Origin: CAYRTD01 sp964528675
Lineage (GTDB): Bacteria; Bacteroidota; Bacteroidia; Bacteroidales; GCA-2748055
NCBI GenBank assembly: GCA_964528675.1
Contig: CAZGTU010000007.1
Location: forward strand, 35,389 to 99,388
Direction of reading: 5' to 3'
Length of the DNA: 64,000 bases
Within the stretch, counting starts at the first letter, position 1, and every line of letters starts with the position of its first letter. Shown one piece after another: positions 17,010 through 25,999 of this stretch. The notes beneath the pieces are model-generated. The model was not told the DNA's origin and did not search any database. It was given only the letters and a program-made list of their open reading frames with translations. A program made the position numbers and the translations under genes.

Positions 17010-17861
17010 CTATCCCTTTAGGTATTCCAGATCCCTGATTTCCTCAAATTTTTTCGCAGCTAATTTGGATGAAGGATGAGTCAGAACAGACTCTACACTA
17101 ACCTCGGGAAGGAGTTTATCGGCCAGGCCGTTTTTAATAAAAATAAAATTAAACCCGAGTTCATTTGCCCCTACCAGCCGGTATCCTTTCCTTTTGGCCA
17201 GTCTATTCATGGCAACCGGTGATGCACCATGATATAATGGATGTTTTCCGGGATAGCTGTAATCAGCATCATAAGGCACTACAACATTATTCATTCCAAA
17301 CTCGTTATGGGTTTCAATTATTACTACCCGTGGATTGATTACATCCAATGCATCCCATATCCAGTAATCATTTCCATCAATATCGATAGATAATAATCCG
17401 ATCTCACCGGAATAGCCTGAATCTTTTATGATTACATTAATATTTTCCCGGGTTACTTTTTTACAAATAAACTCTGGTGCATAAAACCAGGGATGCGGAT
17501 ATTTACTGAAGAATTTCTTGCCACGCTTTATACTTTCCGGATTTGCATCAATAAAAAGACCATGCCAACCAAAATTAAAATAAAGGTTGGCTGAATTGCT
17601 GTTAACCCCATCATCTGAACCAATCTCAACAAAAGTTTTAACATCCATACCAATCACAGAGAATATAAAAAGTAGCTTACCATCCTCTTCAAATTGTGAA
17701 AAAACCCGGAATCCGGTTTCCGAAAGCGGGGGCAGGTCATTTTTTGTTGCACCATCTCTGTAATAATGAAATAATTGACGCTGGGATATTTGTACGGAAG
17801 GAGTGAAGCGGTTTCGGATCTTTGTGATAAGAAATTTGTCCTTCAGGAAGTTTTTGATCAT
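17010..17861 (-). CDS. FkbM-like methyltransferase-fold protein
   Basis: A 283-residue protein. The central Rossmann-like region has VEIGSDDGVNSNSANLYF as a SAM-binding motif I, GLFIDANPESIKRG as the second acidic strand, and GLLSIDIDGNDYWIWDAL as the later strand seen in FkbM-type enzymes. A catalytic role on glycans or lipids is likely but not specified. The frame opens at a TTG (17894), but the ATG at 17861 (MIKNFLKDKFLITK) is preferred. The gene sits alone, downstream of the glycan cluster and facing it, so it may modify the same surface polymer; this is inference. The upstream spacer (17862-18007) shows nothing certain. Confidence 0.7.
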   Translation of the reverse strand: MIKNFLKDKFLITKIRNRFTPSVQISQRQLFHYYRDGATKNDLPPLSETGFRVFSQFEEDGKLLFIFSVIGMDVKTFVEIGSDDGVNSNSANLYFNFGWHGLFIDANPESIKRGKKFFSKYPHPWFYAPEFICKKVTRENINVIIKDSGYSGEIGLLSIDIDGNDYWIWDALDVINPRVVIIETHNEFGMNNVVVPYDADYSYPGKHPLYHGASPVAMNRLAKRKGYRLVGANELGFNFIFIKNGLADKLLPEVSVESVLTHPSSKLAAKKFEEIRDLEYLKG

Positions 17862-18007
17862 CTGGTTATATTTTATTAGCGAATTCTTTAACAAACAAGG
17901 GTGTTTATTTCATTGATAAAAGTAAGGATTTCTGTTAAAAGAGAGAAGTTTATCCAGGAGATCTGTATGAGTACAATACCTAAAGCCAGATAGGGTGATG
18001 AATTAAT

Positions 18008-18039
18008 AAAAAAGAAAGGAAGCCTCTCTCGAAACTTCC
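18008..18039 (-). terminator. Terminator of the LExWM-repeat gene
   Basis: On the minus strand GGAAGTTTC (plus 18031-18039) pairs with GAGGCTTCC (plus 18018-18026), nine pairs with two G-T, around a GAGA loop. A T-rich run follows (plus-strand A-run 18008-18017). Confidence 0.65.
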
Positions 18040-18092
18040 CTTCATTGCTAACCACTTAAACCTAAAAAAGAAATTATTAATCTGAGCTATAT

Positions 18093-18551
18093 TTAGAATT
18101 TTAACATCCAATCTTCAAGGACCAGTTCCTTCTCGGTAAAATTTTCGCTATAAGGGAAAGGATTGAGCATCCATTCTTCGAGGTCCATTGCTGTTTCTAT
18201 TTCTGAGATTTCAAATGTTTTGGTCATCCAGCTTTCCAGTTCCATGCCTGGGTCCAGAGGAAGCATTTCCGAATTAAAATTCTCTGCTTCTGTCATCCAG
18301 TTTTCCAGCATCAACTCATCTTCAAAGAAATTTTCTTCGGTGGTGAACTCATTTGCACTGGTCATCCAGTTTTCCAATTGAAGTTCTACGTCAAAGACAT
18401 TTTTTACTTTTTCAACAATTTTTTCTGAGTTTTCTTTTTTGGATTTCTTTTCTTTATCACCTTTAGTTCCGTCGGCATATACATTTGTTGTTGTTACCAG
18501 AATTGCCAGACTCAGTATGATATGTAAGATGTTTTTCCTCATGACTTGCAT
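18093..18551 (-). CDS. Small secreted protein with five LExWM repeats, function unknown
   Basis: A 152-residue protein with a signal peptide (about 1-27, ending VYADG), a lysine-rich stretch (KGDKEKKSKKENSEK), then an acidic repeat region to the very C-terminus. The motif Leu-Glu-x-Trp-Met occurs five times, with tryptophans at residues 62, 85, 108, 127 and 148, spaced 23, 23, 19 and 21. Between them are acidic and aromatic residues (ENFF, ENFN, EIS, PYSENF). The first three repeats also share nearly identical DNA, which points to recent internal duplication. I know of no assigned function. It is flanked by its own terminator and probably forms a monocistronic unit. An ATG three codons further in is a possible alternative start. 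Confidence 0.8.
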   Translation of the reverse strand: MQVMRKNILHIILSLAILVTTTNVYADGTKGDKEKKSKKENSEKIVEKVKNVFDVELQLENWMTSANEFTTEENFFEDELMLENWMTEAENFNSEMLPLDPGMELESWMTKTFEISEIETAMDLEEWMLNPFPYSENFTEKELVLEDWMLKF

Positions 18552-18724
18552 TTTTACTTGTTCAACGAACCTGACATGTGATAAACAACGCCTGTGCCAA
18601 AAAATGCAAACTACTGAAAGACAGATATATGTGTGGGATTACTTACATATTAATAATGGTTAAAAATGAACGGTTATGAAACAGGGGTGTACGATATCGG
18701 ACGGCTTGTTCAGTAAGCAGAAAA

Positions 18725-18776
18725 ACTCACTTCACTCACTTCACTCACTTTACTCACTTTACTCACTACCACTCAC
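18725..18776. repeat. 9-bp tandem repeat (ACTCACTTY) at the 3' end of the DUF2147 gene
   Basis: Five consecutive 9-bp units (ACTCACTTC twice, ACTCACTTT twice, ACTCACTAC) fill 18725-18769. A sixth partial unit runs into the last codons and stop of the downstream-facing DUF2147 gene. Confidence 0.85.
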
Positions 18777-19228
18777 CTCTCCCCCTGCTCACGTGTCCAG
18801 GCCGTTTCTCTCCCCATAAACCTCATTCCCATTACATATCCTTTTATTTTGAGGGTGCCGTAATCTCCGTTTTCGAACCACATAAATGCATCATAAGTCT
18901 TACCACTTTCCGGATCGTAAATGGTTCCGTTTTCCCATTCTTTTTCTTTTGAATTATATTCAAATCCTTTTAATAAAAGGAGTTCCAGTAAAGGGCGATC
19001 CCTGAGGTCTTCATCGGGATTTTCTTTATCTTTTTTCGGAGCACCGTTTTCATATGGTTCTTCCAGCCAGACAAGCTTCCCATAGTATTTCCCGTTTTTG
19101 GCTTTGTATATCCATACCTGTGAGCTGCCTTTTTCTGTTAACCAGTATCCTCGAACCTTATCAGCAGACTGACTGTATAGGGTTACAAAAAGGAAAAAGA
19201 AGGACAATGTGAAAAGTAGTTTTTTCAT
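18773..19228 (-). CDS. DUF2147 family secreted protein
   Basis: A 151-residue protein with a signal peptide (residues 1-19, LFTLSFFFLFVTLYSQS). The DUF2147 lipocalin-like body follows: VRGYWLTEKGSSQVWIYK at the start, KYYGKLVWLEEP in the middle, and GTIYDPESGKTYDAFMWFENGDYGTLKIKGYVMG towards the end, the family signature. The biochemical role of DUF2147 is unknown. It starts 30 bp after folA on the same strand, so it may be co-transcribed with thyA-folA. Its last codons overlap a 9-bp tandem repeat, so its C-terminus (AWTREQGER) may vary between strains. Confidence 0.85.
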   Translation of the reverse strand: MKKLLFTLSFFFLFVTLYSQSADKVRGYWLTEKGSSQVWIYKAKNGKYYGKLVWLEEPYENGAPKKDKENPDEDLRDRPLLELLLLKGFEYNSKEKEWENGTIYDPESGKTYDAFMWFENGDYGTLKIKGYVMGMRFMGRETAWTREQGER

Positions 19229-19258
19229 AGTTAAAGTTTTAGAAAGATTAGTTTTTAT

Positions 19259-19765
19259 TTATTTTCTCTCATAGATGATGAAAGTGTGCGGAAATTCATT
19301 TTTTTCACCTGCCGGAAATTCTTGTCTTTCCACCTCCTTCCAATCATCATAATTGATGGAAGGGAAAAAAGTATCAGCCTCAAATGCCTGGTGAACTTTG
19401 GTGAGATATAATTTATTGGCATGGGGAAGGAATTGTTTATAGATCATACCTCCTCCGATAATAAATGCTTCTTCATCTTCCTGTACATTTGCAAGGGCTT
19501 CTTCTACCGAATATGCCATCTCGCATCCCTCGAAGTTCTCATTTTCATTATCAGTGATTACAATATTTTTTCGATTGGGAAGAGGACCGTTTGGGAGTGA
19601 AAGAAAAGTGTTTCTTCCCATGATGACTTTATGACCGGTGGTTAGTTTTTTAAAGCGCCTGAGGTCATCAGAAATTTTCCAGAGCAGCTCATTGTTCTTT
19701 CCAATTGCATTATTTTCTGCAATGGCTACAATGATGGATATGTTTTTATTATAAACCGGGCTCAT
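19259..19765 (-). CDS. folA: Dihydrofolate reductase
   Basis: A 168-residue enzyme reducing dihydrofolate to tetrahydrofolate with NADPH. Motifs in order: SIIVAIAENNAIGKNNELLWKISDDLRRFKKLT (the Met20-loop region with the substrate-binding Asp in the following helix), GHKVIMGRNTFLSLPNGPLPNRKNIV, and EAFIIGGGMIYKQFLPHANKLYLTKVH. The length is normal. It begins 2 bp after thyA ends, so the two are one operon: thymidylate synthase makes dihydrofolate and FolA recycles it. Confidence 0.97.
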   Translation of the reverse strand: MSPVYNKNISIIVAIAENNAIGKNNELLWKISDDLRRFKKLTTGHKVIMGRNTFLSLPNGPLPNRKNIVITDNENENFEGCEMAYSVEEALANVQEDEEAFIIGGGMIYKQFLPHANKLYLTKVHQAFEADTFFPSINYDDWKEVERQEFPAGEKNEFPHTFIIYERK

Positions 19766-19767
19766 AA

Positions 19768-20562
19768 TTATACAGATATTTTACCCTTAATATGGGGTTG
19801 TGGATTGTAATTCTTAAGTGTAAAATCTTTATAGCTGAAGTCAAATATATTTCTCACTTCAGGATTCAGGATCATTTCGGGCAAATCGCCGGGTGTACGG
19901 GTAAGCTGAAGCTTAACCTGATCGATATGATTAAGGTAAATATGGGCATCTCCAAGCGTATGAATGAATTCTCCGGGCTCATATCCTGTTTCTCTTGCCA
20001 TCATCAATAATAGAAGGGAATAAGAGGCAATATTGAAGGGCACTCCCAGGAAAATATCCGCACTTCTTTGATATAGCTGGCAGGAAAGTTTACCTTCAGC
20101 TACATAAAACTGAAAAAGTATATGACAGGGTGGGAGTGCCATTTTATCCAGTTCTCCGACATTCCATGCGCTTACAATATGCCTTCTTGAGTCGGGTTTT
20201 TTCTTCAGGGATTCAATAACATTTTTGATCTGATCAATGTGTCTGTCATCAGGTGCCGTCCATGAACGCCATTGATAACCATAAATTTTCCCCAGATCTC
20301 CTTTTTCATCGGCCCATTCGTTCCATATTCTAACCCCATTTTCATTCAGGTATTGGATATTGGTTTCTCCTTTCAGAAACCATAATAGTTCATGAATAAT
20401 GGATTTTACATGTAGCTTCTTGGTTGTTAAAAGAGGAAAACCATCCGAAAGATTAAATCGCATCTGATATCCGAAAGTACTGATAGTGCCGGTTCCGGTT
20501 CTGTCGTCTTTTCTTACCCCATTATCCAATGTATACTTCAGGAGATCAAGATACTGTTTCAT
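19768..20562 (-). CDS. thyA: Thymidylate synthase (ThyA)
   Basis: A 264-residue enzyme, the same length as the E. coli protein, converting dUMP to dTMP with methylene-tetrahydrofolate. The nucleophile is Cys146 in ALPPCHILFQFYV. The phosphate-binding Arg21 (DDRTGTGT), RR pair (DSRRHIVSAWN), and QRSADIFLGVPFNIASYS are all in place. It ends IKGKISV. It is the first gene of a thyA-folA(-DUF2147) unit. Upstream on the same strand is a 5' leader of at least 100 bp containing a small hairpin (20581-20599). No ThyX is seen in the window. Confidence 0.97.
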   Translation of the reverse strand: MKQYLDLLKYTLDNGVRKDDRTGTGTISTFGYQMRFNLSDGFPLLTTKKLHVKSIIHELLWFLKGETNIQYLNENGVRIWNEWADEKGDLGKIYGYQWRSWTAPDDRHIDQIKNVIESLKKKPDSRRHIVSAWNVGELDKMALPPCHILFQFYVAEGKLSCQLYQRSADIFLGVPFNIASYSLLLLMMARETGYEPGEFIHTLGDAHIYLNHIDQVKLQLTRTPGDLPEMILNPEVRNIFDFSYKDFTLKNYNPQPHIKGKISV

Positions 20563-20580
20563 ATGCTTTTCTGTTTTTTT

Positions 20581-20599
20581 ATTCCCGCCTACCGGGAAT
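20581..20599. repeat. Small hairpin in the thyA leader
   Basis: ATTCCCG (20581-20587) and CGGGAAT (20593-20599) flank a 5-nt CCTAC spacer, just upstream of thyA. There is no T-run in the minus direction, so it is not a terminator for thyA; it resembles dispersed GC-rich intergenic elements. Confidence 0.5.
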
Positions 20600-20807
20600 G
20601 CCGGTTTGAAAAATTCAAGTGCTAAATTTATGCAATTTGGTTTATCTCATGAAAGAATTAACAATTATAATTTAAACAAGTTTTCCTTATCATCGTATGC
20701 AATCTAAAATGGATTGATTAATTATATGGAGAATGTGCATAAATTGATGCCCTCGTTTTTAGTTGAATTATACCATTATCTCTATATTTACATGAATATT
20801 AATATCT

Positions 20808-21632
20808 ATGAAAAGAAGGCTTATTCTTATTATTAGCCTGCTATTCAGTTTCATCTGCGTCTTGAAGTCACAGGTGAACCTTGTTGCTTCTGATCTGGAA
20901 GGATGTGATAGTCTTCGGGTTGTGGTGTTCATAGACCCCCTGGAGGTCTACGATACATTGACATCTGTTGCATGGAGAGTAAATGAAGAAATAACTGCTT
21001 CCGGTGATAGTTTGACTTTACATTTAAACAATCCGGGCACCTATTCTGTGGAGGCAGTTCTAAATAGTGATTACGAGATATCTCTTGATCAAAATATAAA
21101 TGTATTTTCTTCTCCTGATGTTGATTTTGTGTATGCTGATACAACTGCATCCGGCGAGTTTTCGTATGTTTTCCGAAGTCCAGATCAAGAAGCCGATTCT
21201 TTAAATTATACTTATTCCTGGTCCGTTAATGGTGAAGAAGTCGGATTTGAACCAGTTATTATTTATTCATTTAATGAAAGCGGTGAGTATACCATAGGTC
21301 TTAACGTTGAAAACGACGCAGGGTGCAGCAATGGTCTTGATAAAGATTTATTGATCAGAGAAATATTACAATGTCCAAATGTCTTTACTCCCAATATGGA
21401 CGGGCATAATGATTATTTTAATGTAAAAACAGATGGCAATACCATTTATGATTTCAGAGTGTATTCCCGCTCAGGATTGAAAGTATATCATACAGAATCC
21501 CCGACAATTTTCTGGGATGGAAGATCTTTGTCCGGAATAGAAATGCAACCCGGAATATATTATTATACCATTGAACCTATTAATAATGAAGCTTCTGGGG
21601 AAAAAAGCGGTTTCGTTCACCTCTTTCGTTAA
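20808..21632 (+). CDS. Secreted protein with PKD-like domain and type IX secretion (type B) C-terminal domain
   Basis: A 274-residue protein. Signal peptide at 1-21 (ending LKSQ), then two Ig/PKD-like beta-sandwich domains (about 22-100 and 105-185; YTYSWSVNGEEVGFEP and GEYTIGLNVENDAG are PKD-like). The last ~85 residues match the gliding-motility-associated or type B sorting domain: CPNVFTPNMDGHNDYFNV, FRVYSRSGLKVY, FWDGRSLSGIEMQPGIYYYTI. Such proteins cross the outer membrane by the type IX system and are attached to or released from the cell surface. No enzyme domain is present, so it may be a small adhesin-like or structural protein. The gene stands alone. Confidence 0.85.
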   Translation: MKRRLILIISLLFSFICVLKSQVNLVASDLEGCDSLRVVVFIDPLEVYDTLTSVAWRVNEEITASGDSLTLHLNNPGTYSVEAVLNSDYEISLDQNINVFSSPDVDFVYADTTASGEFSYVFRSPDQEADSLNYTYSWSVNGEEVGFEPVIIYSFNESGEYTIGLNVENDAGCSNGLDKDLLIREILQCPNVFTPNMDGHNDYFNVKTDGNTIYDFRVYSRSGLKVYHTESPTIFWDGRSLSGIEMQPGIYYYTIEPINNEASGEKSGFVHLFR

Positions 21633-21707
21633 ACTTCTCATATCTTGATTAATTTTAAATAAGCTATATTCTTTCTAAGTGAAAGATTCAGTTAATTCTG
21701 TATTTCC

Positions 21708-21715
21708 TATATTTG
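21708..21715 (+). promoter_or_regulatory. -7 box of the actABCDEF promoter
   Basis: TATATTTG is an exact TAnnTTTG and lies 60 bases before the actA ATG. No clear TTTG is seen at -33. Confidence 0.6.
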
Positions 21716-21775
21716 GAAATGCAAGAATTATTGAACATTAGAAACTTGCTAATCCATTAACCTAAATCTATCGGG

Positions 21776-22927
21776 ATGCGAGAACATTTTTACAGGTATT
21801 CCTTTTTGTTACTTTCCGTATTTTTATTTCATTCTCCTGTTTTATTTGCGGCTATAGAAGCTGATTCATATGAAAGTTCGGATGATTCTATTCATGTTTC
21901 TGCTGAATTTGTAACACGGGGAGAGCGCCTGTTTTATGGATTGGTTTACCACGGAGAAAAATCTGTGAATTGCGCAGGATGTCATAATGTCCGTTTTAAT
22001 CTCAGCGATACGGTGAACTGGAATCCTGATGCTTATGAAATTTCTCTGAAATACCGGGAAAATAAACCGGAGGATCTTCAGGATGTGTTAATAAACCCCA
22101 GAGCTGCGAAACTATCCGAAGCGCATGCTGATATTGACCTATCCATAGAAGATATTACCATGATCAAATCTTATATGGATGTGGTTGCAGAAGAGGGATT
22201 AATAATGCCAAAGCCAATGGTAAACCGTTTGATTTTCTTTATTCTTCTGATTATTCTGTTATTATTTTCATTAACAGATTTAATTATTACAAGGAAAATC
22301 CCTGCAAAATGGATTCACCTTATTATTATCCTTGGTTCAGGTTTTTTTATCACCAAAATTCTTGTAGAGGAAGCGATTGATATCGGCAGATCTGAAAACT
22401 ATGCCCCGAACCAACCGCTAAAGTTCTCGCATGCTATTCATGCAGGGCAGAACAAAACAGATTGTTTTTATTGCCATCCTTCTGCAGAGTACAGTAAATC
22501 GGCAGGGATTGCTTCTTCAGGTACATGCATGAATTGTCACCTTATTGTCAGGAGTGGAAGCAGGTCGGGTACCTGGGAGATCAATAAGCTTATTTCCTCA
22601 TATAATGAAGACGAGCATATTGAGTGGATAAAGGTACATCACAATCCCGATCATGTTTACTTTAACCATGCACAACATGTTGTTATTGGAGGGGTTGAGT
22701 GCCAGGAATGTCATGGAGAGGTGGAAGAAATGCACAGGATTGAACAGGTTTCGGATCTTTCAATGGGATGGTGTATCGAGTGTCATCGTGAAAACGAAGT
22801 AAGTTTTCATTCAAATGAATTTTATAGTAGCTATGAAGAACTGGTTCAGGAAGTCAAACAGGACGAGGTTAATGCAGTCACAGTTGAGAAGGTTGGCGGA
22901 ACTGAATGTATGAAATGTCATTATTAA
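21776..22927 (+). CDS. actA: Alternative complex III subunit ActA, multiheme cytochrome c
   Basis: A 383-residue membrane-anchored periplasmic cytochrome. It has a signal peptide (1-26) and six CXXCH heme sites: 66-70, 230-234, 251-255, 309-313, 333-337 and 378-382. Two hydrophobic helices (about 150-171 and 179-198) separate the first heme domain from the five-heme domain. ActA of Rhodothermus is described as pentaheme, so the N-terminal single-heme domain is an addition relative to it. Role: passes electrons from the quinol-oxidising complex towards the oxidase. It is the first gene of actABCDEF. Confidence 0.92.
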   Translation: MREHFYRYSFLLLSVFLFHSPVLFAAIEADSYESSDDSIHVSAEFVTRGERLFYGLVYHGEKSVNCAGCHNVRFNLSDTVNWNPDAYEISLKYRENKPEDLQDVLINPRAAKLSEAHADIDLSIEDITMIKSYMDVVAEEGLIMPKPMVNRLIFFILLIILLLFSLTDLIITRKIPAKWIHLIIILGSGFFITKILVEEAIDIGRSENYAPNQPLKFSHAIHAGQNKTDCFYCHPSAEYSKSAGIASSGTCMNCHLIVRSGSRSGTWEINKLISSYNEDEHIEWIKVHHNPDHVYFNHAQHVVIGGVECQECHGEVEEMHRIEQVSDLSMGWCIECHRENEVSFHSNEFYSSYEELVQEVKQDEVNAVTVEKVGGTECMKCHY

Positions 22928-22987
22928 TAATATCTGTTTTTCCTGATTTTGAATTATGAACCTGTTCGTGGTAAAGAATTATACAGT

Positions 22988-25978
22988 ATGAATAAAAAAC
23001 CAAAAAAGCAATCCTCAGACTCAGATTCCAGGCAAAAAAAATACTGGAGCAGTCTTGATGAATACCATGATATTCCTGATATCAATGAAGAAAGAGCTGA
23101 GGATAATCATAAGAATGCTGTTCTGGAAATGTTCGATGAAAAGATAACAGGAGCGAAATCCTCCCGCCGGGATTTTCTGAAGCTTTTCGGATTTAGTTTG
23201 ACAGGTGCAGCGCTGGCTGCTTCCTGTGAAAAACCCGTACAGAAAGCCATTCCTTATGTTGTCCAACCTGAGGAGATAATTCCCGGGAAAGCTTTACATT
23301 ATGCAACCACTTTTTTTGATGGGAAAGATTATTGCAGTGTTGTTATAAAAACCAGGGAAGGAAGACCCATCAAAGTGGAAGGAAATTCACTTTCTCCTTT
23401 CAACAGGGGAGGTACTACAGCCAGGGTTCAGGCATCTGTACTGAGTCTCTACGATGATGCTCGTTATAAAGAGCCTTTTGGCAAAGGAAGTAAAAATAGC
23501 TGGGAGAATATTGATTCCAATATCACAAAAGCTTTAAAAGATGCTGATGCTTCAGGTAAAGAAGTGGTTTTGCTGTCTTCAACCATTATCTCTCCGACCA
23601 CTCGCAATCTTATTGATGAATTTTCGTCGAATTACAGCAACTTTAAATGGGTGCAGTACGATGCTGTTTCACATTATGGCATAAGAAAAGCTTACGAAGC
23701 CCTGTTTGGTGCACCCCTTATACCTGATCTTCGTTTTGATAAAGCAGATGTAGTTGTTGGATTTGGAGCAGATTTTCTTGGCTCCTGGCTTGCTCCGGCT
23801 CATTTTATTCCCTTATATGCCGAAAGAAAAAAACTTCACAGGGGGGAGACGGATATACTAAGACATTATCACTTTGAATCAGGAATGACTGTCACCGGGT
23901 CAAATGCAGATCATCGTTTTCCTGTGAAGCCTGGGGCAGAGAAGAATATCCTGATCAATCTTTACAATCGGGTGGCGGAAAGAACCGGCCAAAGTACCCT
24001 GCCTTCTGTTGAGGTTGAAGTAGATATTTCTAATATGGTTGAAGATCTGCTTTCTGCCGGAAATCGTTCATTGGTGGTGTCAGGCAACAATGATCCTGAA
24101 TGCCAGATGCTTGTTGCCGGGATCAACAGAATGTTAGGCGCAATAGGCACCACAGTTGATATTAACAATGCATTGAGGCTTGCAGCAGGGGATGATCTGG
24201 AAATGGATACCCTGGCAGAAAGTATTAACACCGGAAGGGTAGGGGCACTTCTGATACATGATGTGAATCCGGTGTATGATTATCCAGGCGGATCGGATTT
24301 GGGAGATGCTATTTCAAAGCTCGATCTGAGTGTGTCATTTGCATGGATAAAAAATGAAACTTCTGAAGTTTGCCAGTACATCTGTCCCTTACATCATTAC
24401 CTTGAATCCTGGGATGATGCAGAAGTGATACCGGGTCAGCTTTCTTTAACCCAGCCAACCATCAGACCCATATTTAATACCCGTTCCATGCAGGATTGTC
24501 TTCTGGCATGGATGGGGAGAAATATTACCTATCAGTCTTATCTGAAAACGAGCTGGGAAGATCGATTCTGGGATGGAAAGGCAGAGTTTAATGATTTCTG
24601 GAATAAAAGTCTTCAGGAAGGTGTTTACAATTATGAAATTTCAGGTGGTTGGAATCCTGAATTTAACTCTGATCCTCTCAACAAGATTAAACCCGCAGAA
24701 AGGGGATCAGATAATTTCACCCTGATAATGAGTGAAAGTGTGCAAATGGGAGATGGTAAATATGCAAACAATCCCTGGTTGCAGGAATTGCCTGATCCGA
24801 TTGCTAAAGTATGCTGGGACAATTTCCTTTCTTTATCACCGGAGGATGCCTCCAGGCTTGAAGTGAATAACGGGGATATGGTTTTGTTGAATAATGAAGT
24901 TAATATTCCTGTTCTTATCCAGCCCGGTCAGGCTGCATTAACTGCTTCCGTTTCTCTTGGATACGGACGAACATCGGCAGGTAAGGTTGGTGAAGATCTT
25001 GGCATTAATGCTTTTAAACTGGTTGATCTGAAAGATGGAATCAGGAGTTATTTTGTAAACGGGGTATCTATACAACCAACCGGCGAGAACATAATTCTGG
25101 CCCTCACCCAGACGCATAATTCCATGGAAGGCAGGCCCATTGTGCGGGAAGCCAACCTGGATGAATATCTTGAGAGTTCAGATGCCGGGAATGAATTGCA
25201 TGAAGAGTATGAATCTCATCATAAAACACTTTATCCCGATGTTGAATTTGACGGATTTCACTGGGGACTCGCTGTAGATCTGAATGCCTGTGTGGGTTGC
25301 AATACCTGTGTGATATCATGTCAGGCGGAAAATAATATTCCGGTTGTGGGAAAATCTGAGGTTTATCGAAGAAGGATCATGCATTGGATTAAAATTGATC
25401 GTTACTATTCTGATGATCCGGCCAATCCCCATGTATCGTATCAGCCCAATTTGTGTCAGCATTGTGATAATGCACCCTGTGAAAATGTATGTCCGGTATC
25501 CGCTACCAATCATAGCTCAGAGGGGATTAACCAGATGTCTTATAATAGATGTATAGGAACAAAGTATTGTATAAATAATTGTCCTTATCGTGCTCGCCGG
25601 TTCAACTGGTATAAGTATGTAAACAATGATGAATTTGATTACAATACCCATTCCGATTTAGGGAAGATGGTATTGAACCCTGATGTAACTGTCCGTTCAA
25701 GAGGAGTTGTTGAAAAATGTTCATTCTGCGTGCAGAGAATACAGGAAAAGAAAATGGAAGCGAAGTTGGAAAACCGCAGCCTTGAGGATGGTGAAATTCA
25801 ACCTGCCTGTGTTCAGGCTTGCCCTGCCGGTGCCCTTGTATTTGGAAACCTGAAGGACAAGAACAGCAAAGTATCAAAGATGTTTGCTGATGCCAGGAAT
25901 TATCATTTACTGGAACAACTGCATACCCTGCCCAGTGTAGGATATCTTACAAAGATCAGGAATCAAAAAAAGAGTTAA
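22988..25978 (+). CDS. actB: Alternative complex III subunit ActB, Fe-S protein with molybdopterin-oxidoreductase-like domain
   Basis: About 996 residues. The N-terminal part carries a twin-arginine-like segment SRRDFLKLFGFSLTGAALAASC ending in a lipobox-like cysteine. A large molybdoenzyme-like domain follows without obvious cofactor-binding residues, as in known ActB. The last ~230 residues are a ferredoxin-type domain with cysteine groups CVGCNTCVISC, CQHCDNAPCENVCP, CIGTKYCINNCP and CSFCVQ...CVQACP, enough for four clusters. It takes part in quinol oxidation and electron relay. The start at 22988 (MNKKPKKQ) is preferred over an in-frame ATG at 22949, whose extra 13 residues look non-coding; the typical region KKYWSSLDE follows soon after 22988. 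Confidence 0.93.
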   Translation: MNKKPKKQSSDSDSRQKKYWSSLDEYHDIPDINEERAEDNHKNAVLEMFDEKITGAKSSRRDFLKLFGFSLTGAALAASCEKPVQKAIPYVVQPEEIIPGKALHYATTFFDGKDYCSVVIKTREGRPIKVEGNSLSPFNRGGTTARVQASVLSLYDDARYKEPFGKGSKNSWENIDSNITKALKDADASGKEVVLLSSTIISPTTRNLIDEFSSNYSNFKWVQYDAVSHYGIRKAYEALFGAPLIPDLRFDKADVVVGFGADFLGSWLAPAHFIPLYAERKKLHRGETDILRHYHFESGMTVTGSNADHRFPVKPGAEKNILINLYNRVAERTGQSTLPSVEVEVDISNMVEDLLSAGNRSLVVSGNNDPECQMLVAGINRMLGAIGTTVDINNALRLAAGDDLEMDTLAESINTGRVGALLIHDVNPVYDYPGGSDLGDAISKLDLSVSFAWIKNETSEVCQYICPLHHYLESWDDAEVIPGQLSLTQPTIRPIFNTRSMQDCLLAWMGRNITYQSYLKTSWEDRFWDGKAEFNDFWNKSLQEGVYNYEISGGWNPEFNSDPLNKIKPAERGSDNFTLIMSESVQMGDGKYANNPWLQELPDPIAKVCWDNFLSLSPEDASRLEVNNGDMVLLNNEVNIPVLIQPGQAALTASVSLGYGRTSAGKVGEDLGINAFKLVDLKDGIRSYFVNGVSIQPTGENIILALTQTHNSMEGRPIVREANLDEYLESSDAGNELHEEYESHHKTLYPDVEFDGFHWGLAVDLNACVGCNTCVISCQAENNIPVVGKSEVYRRRIMHWIKIDRYYSDDPANPHVSYQPNLCQHCDNAPCENVCPVSATNHSSEGINQMSYNRCIGTKYCINNCPYRARRFNWYKYVNNDEFDYNTHSDLGKMVLNPDVTVRSRGVVEKCSFCVQRIQEKKMEAKLENRSLEDGEIQPACVQACPAGALVFGNLKDKNSKVSKMFADARNYHLLEQLHTLPSVGYLTKIRNQKKS

Positions 25979-25999
25979 TACGAATAAAAATTCCTCACA

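Noticed and set aside
22949..22987. In-frame ATG 39 bp upstream of the chosen actB start
   Set aside because: The extra 13 residues do not resemble ActB N-termini; the later ATG leads directly to the typical region.
25344..25556. Short open frame inside the actB ferredoxin domain
   Set aside because: An alternative frame of a conserved gene.
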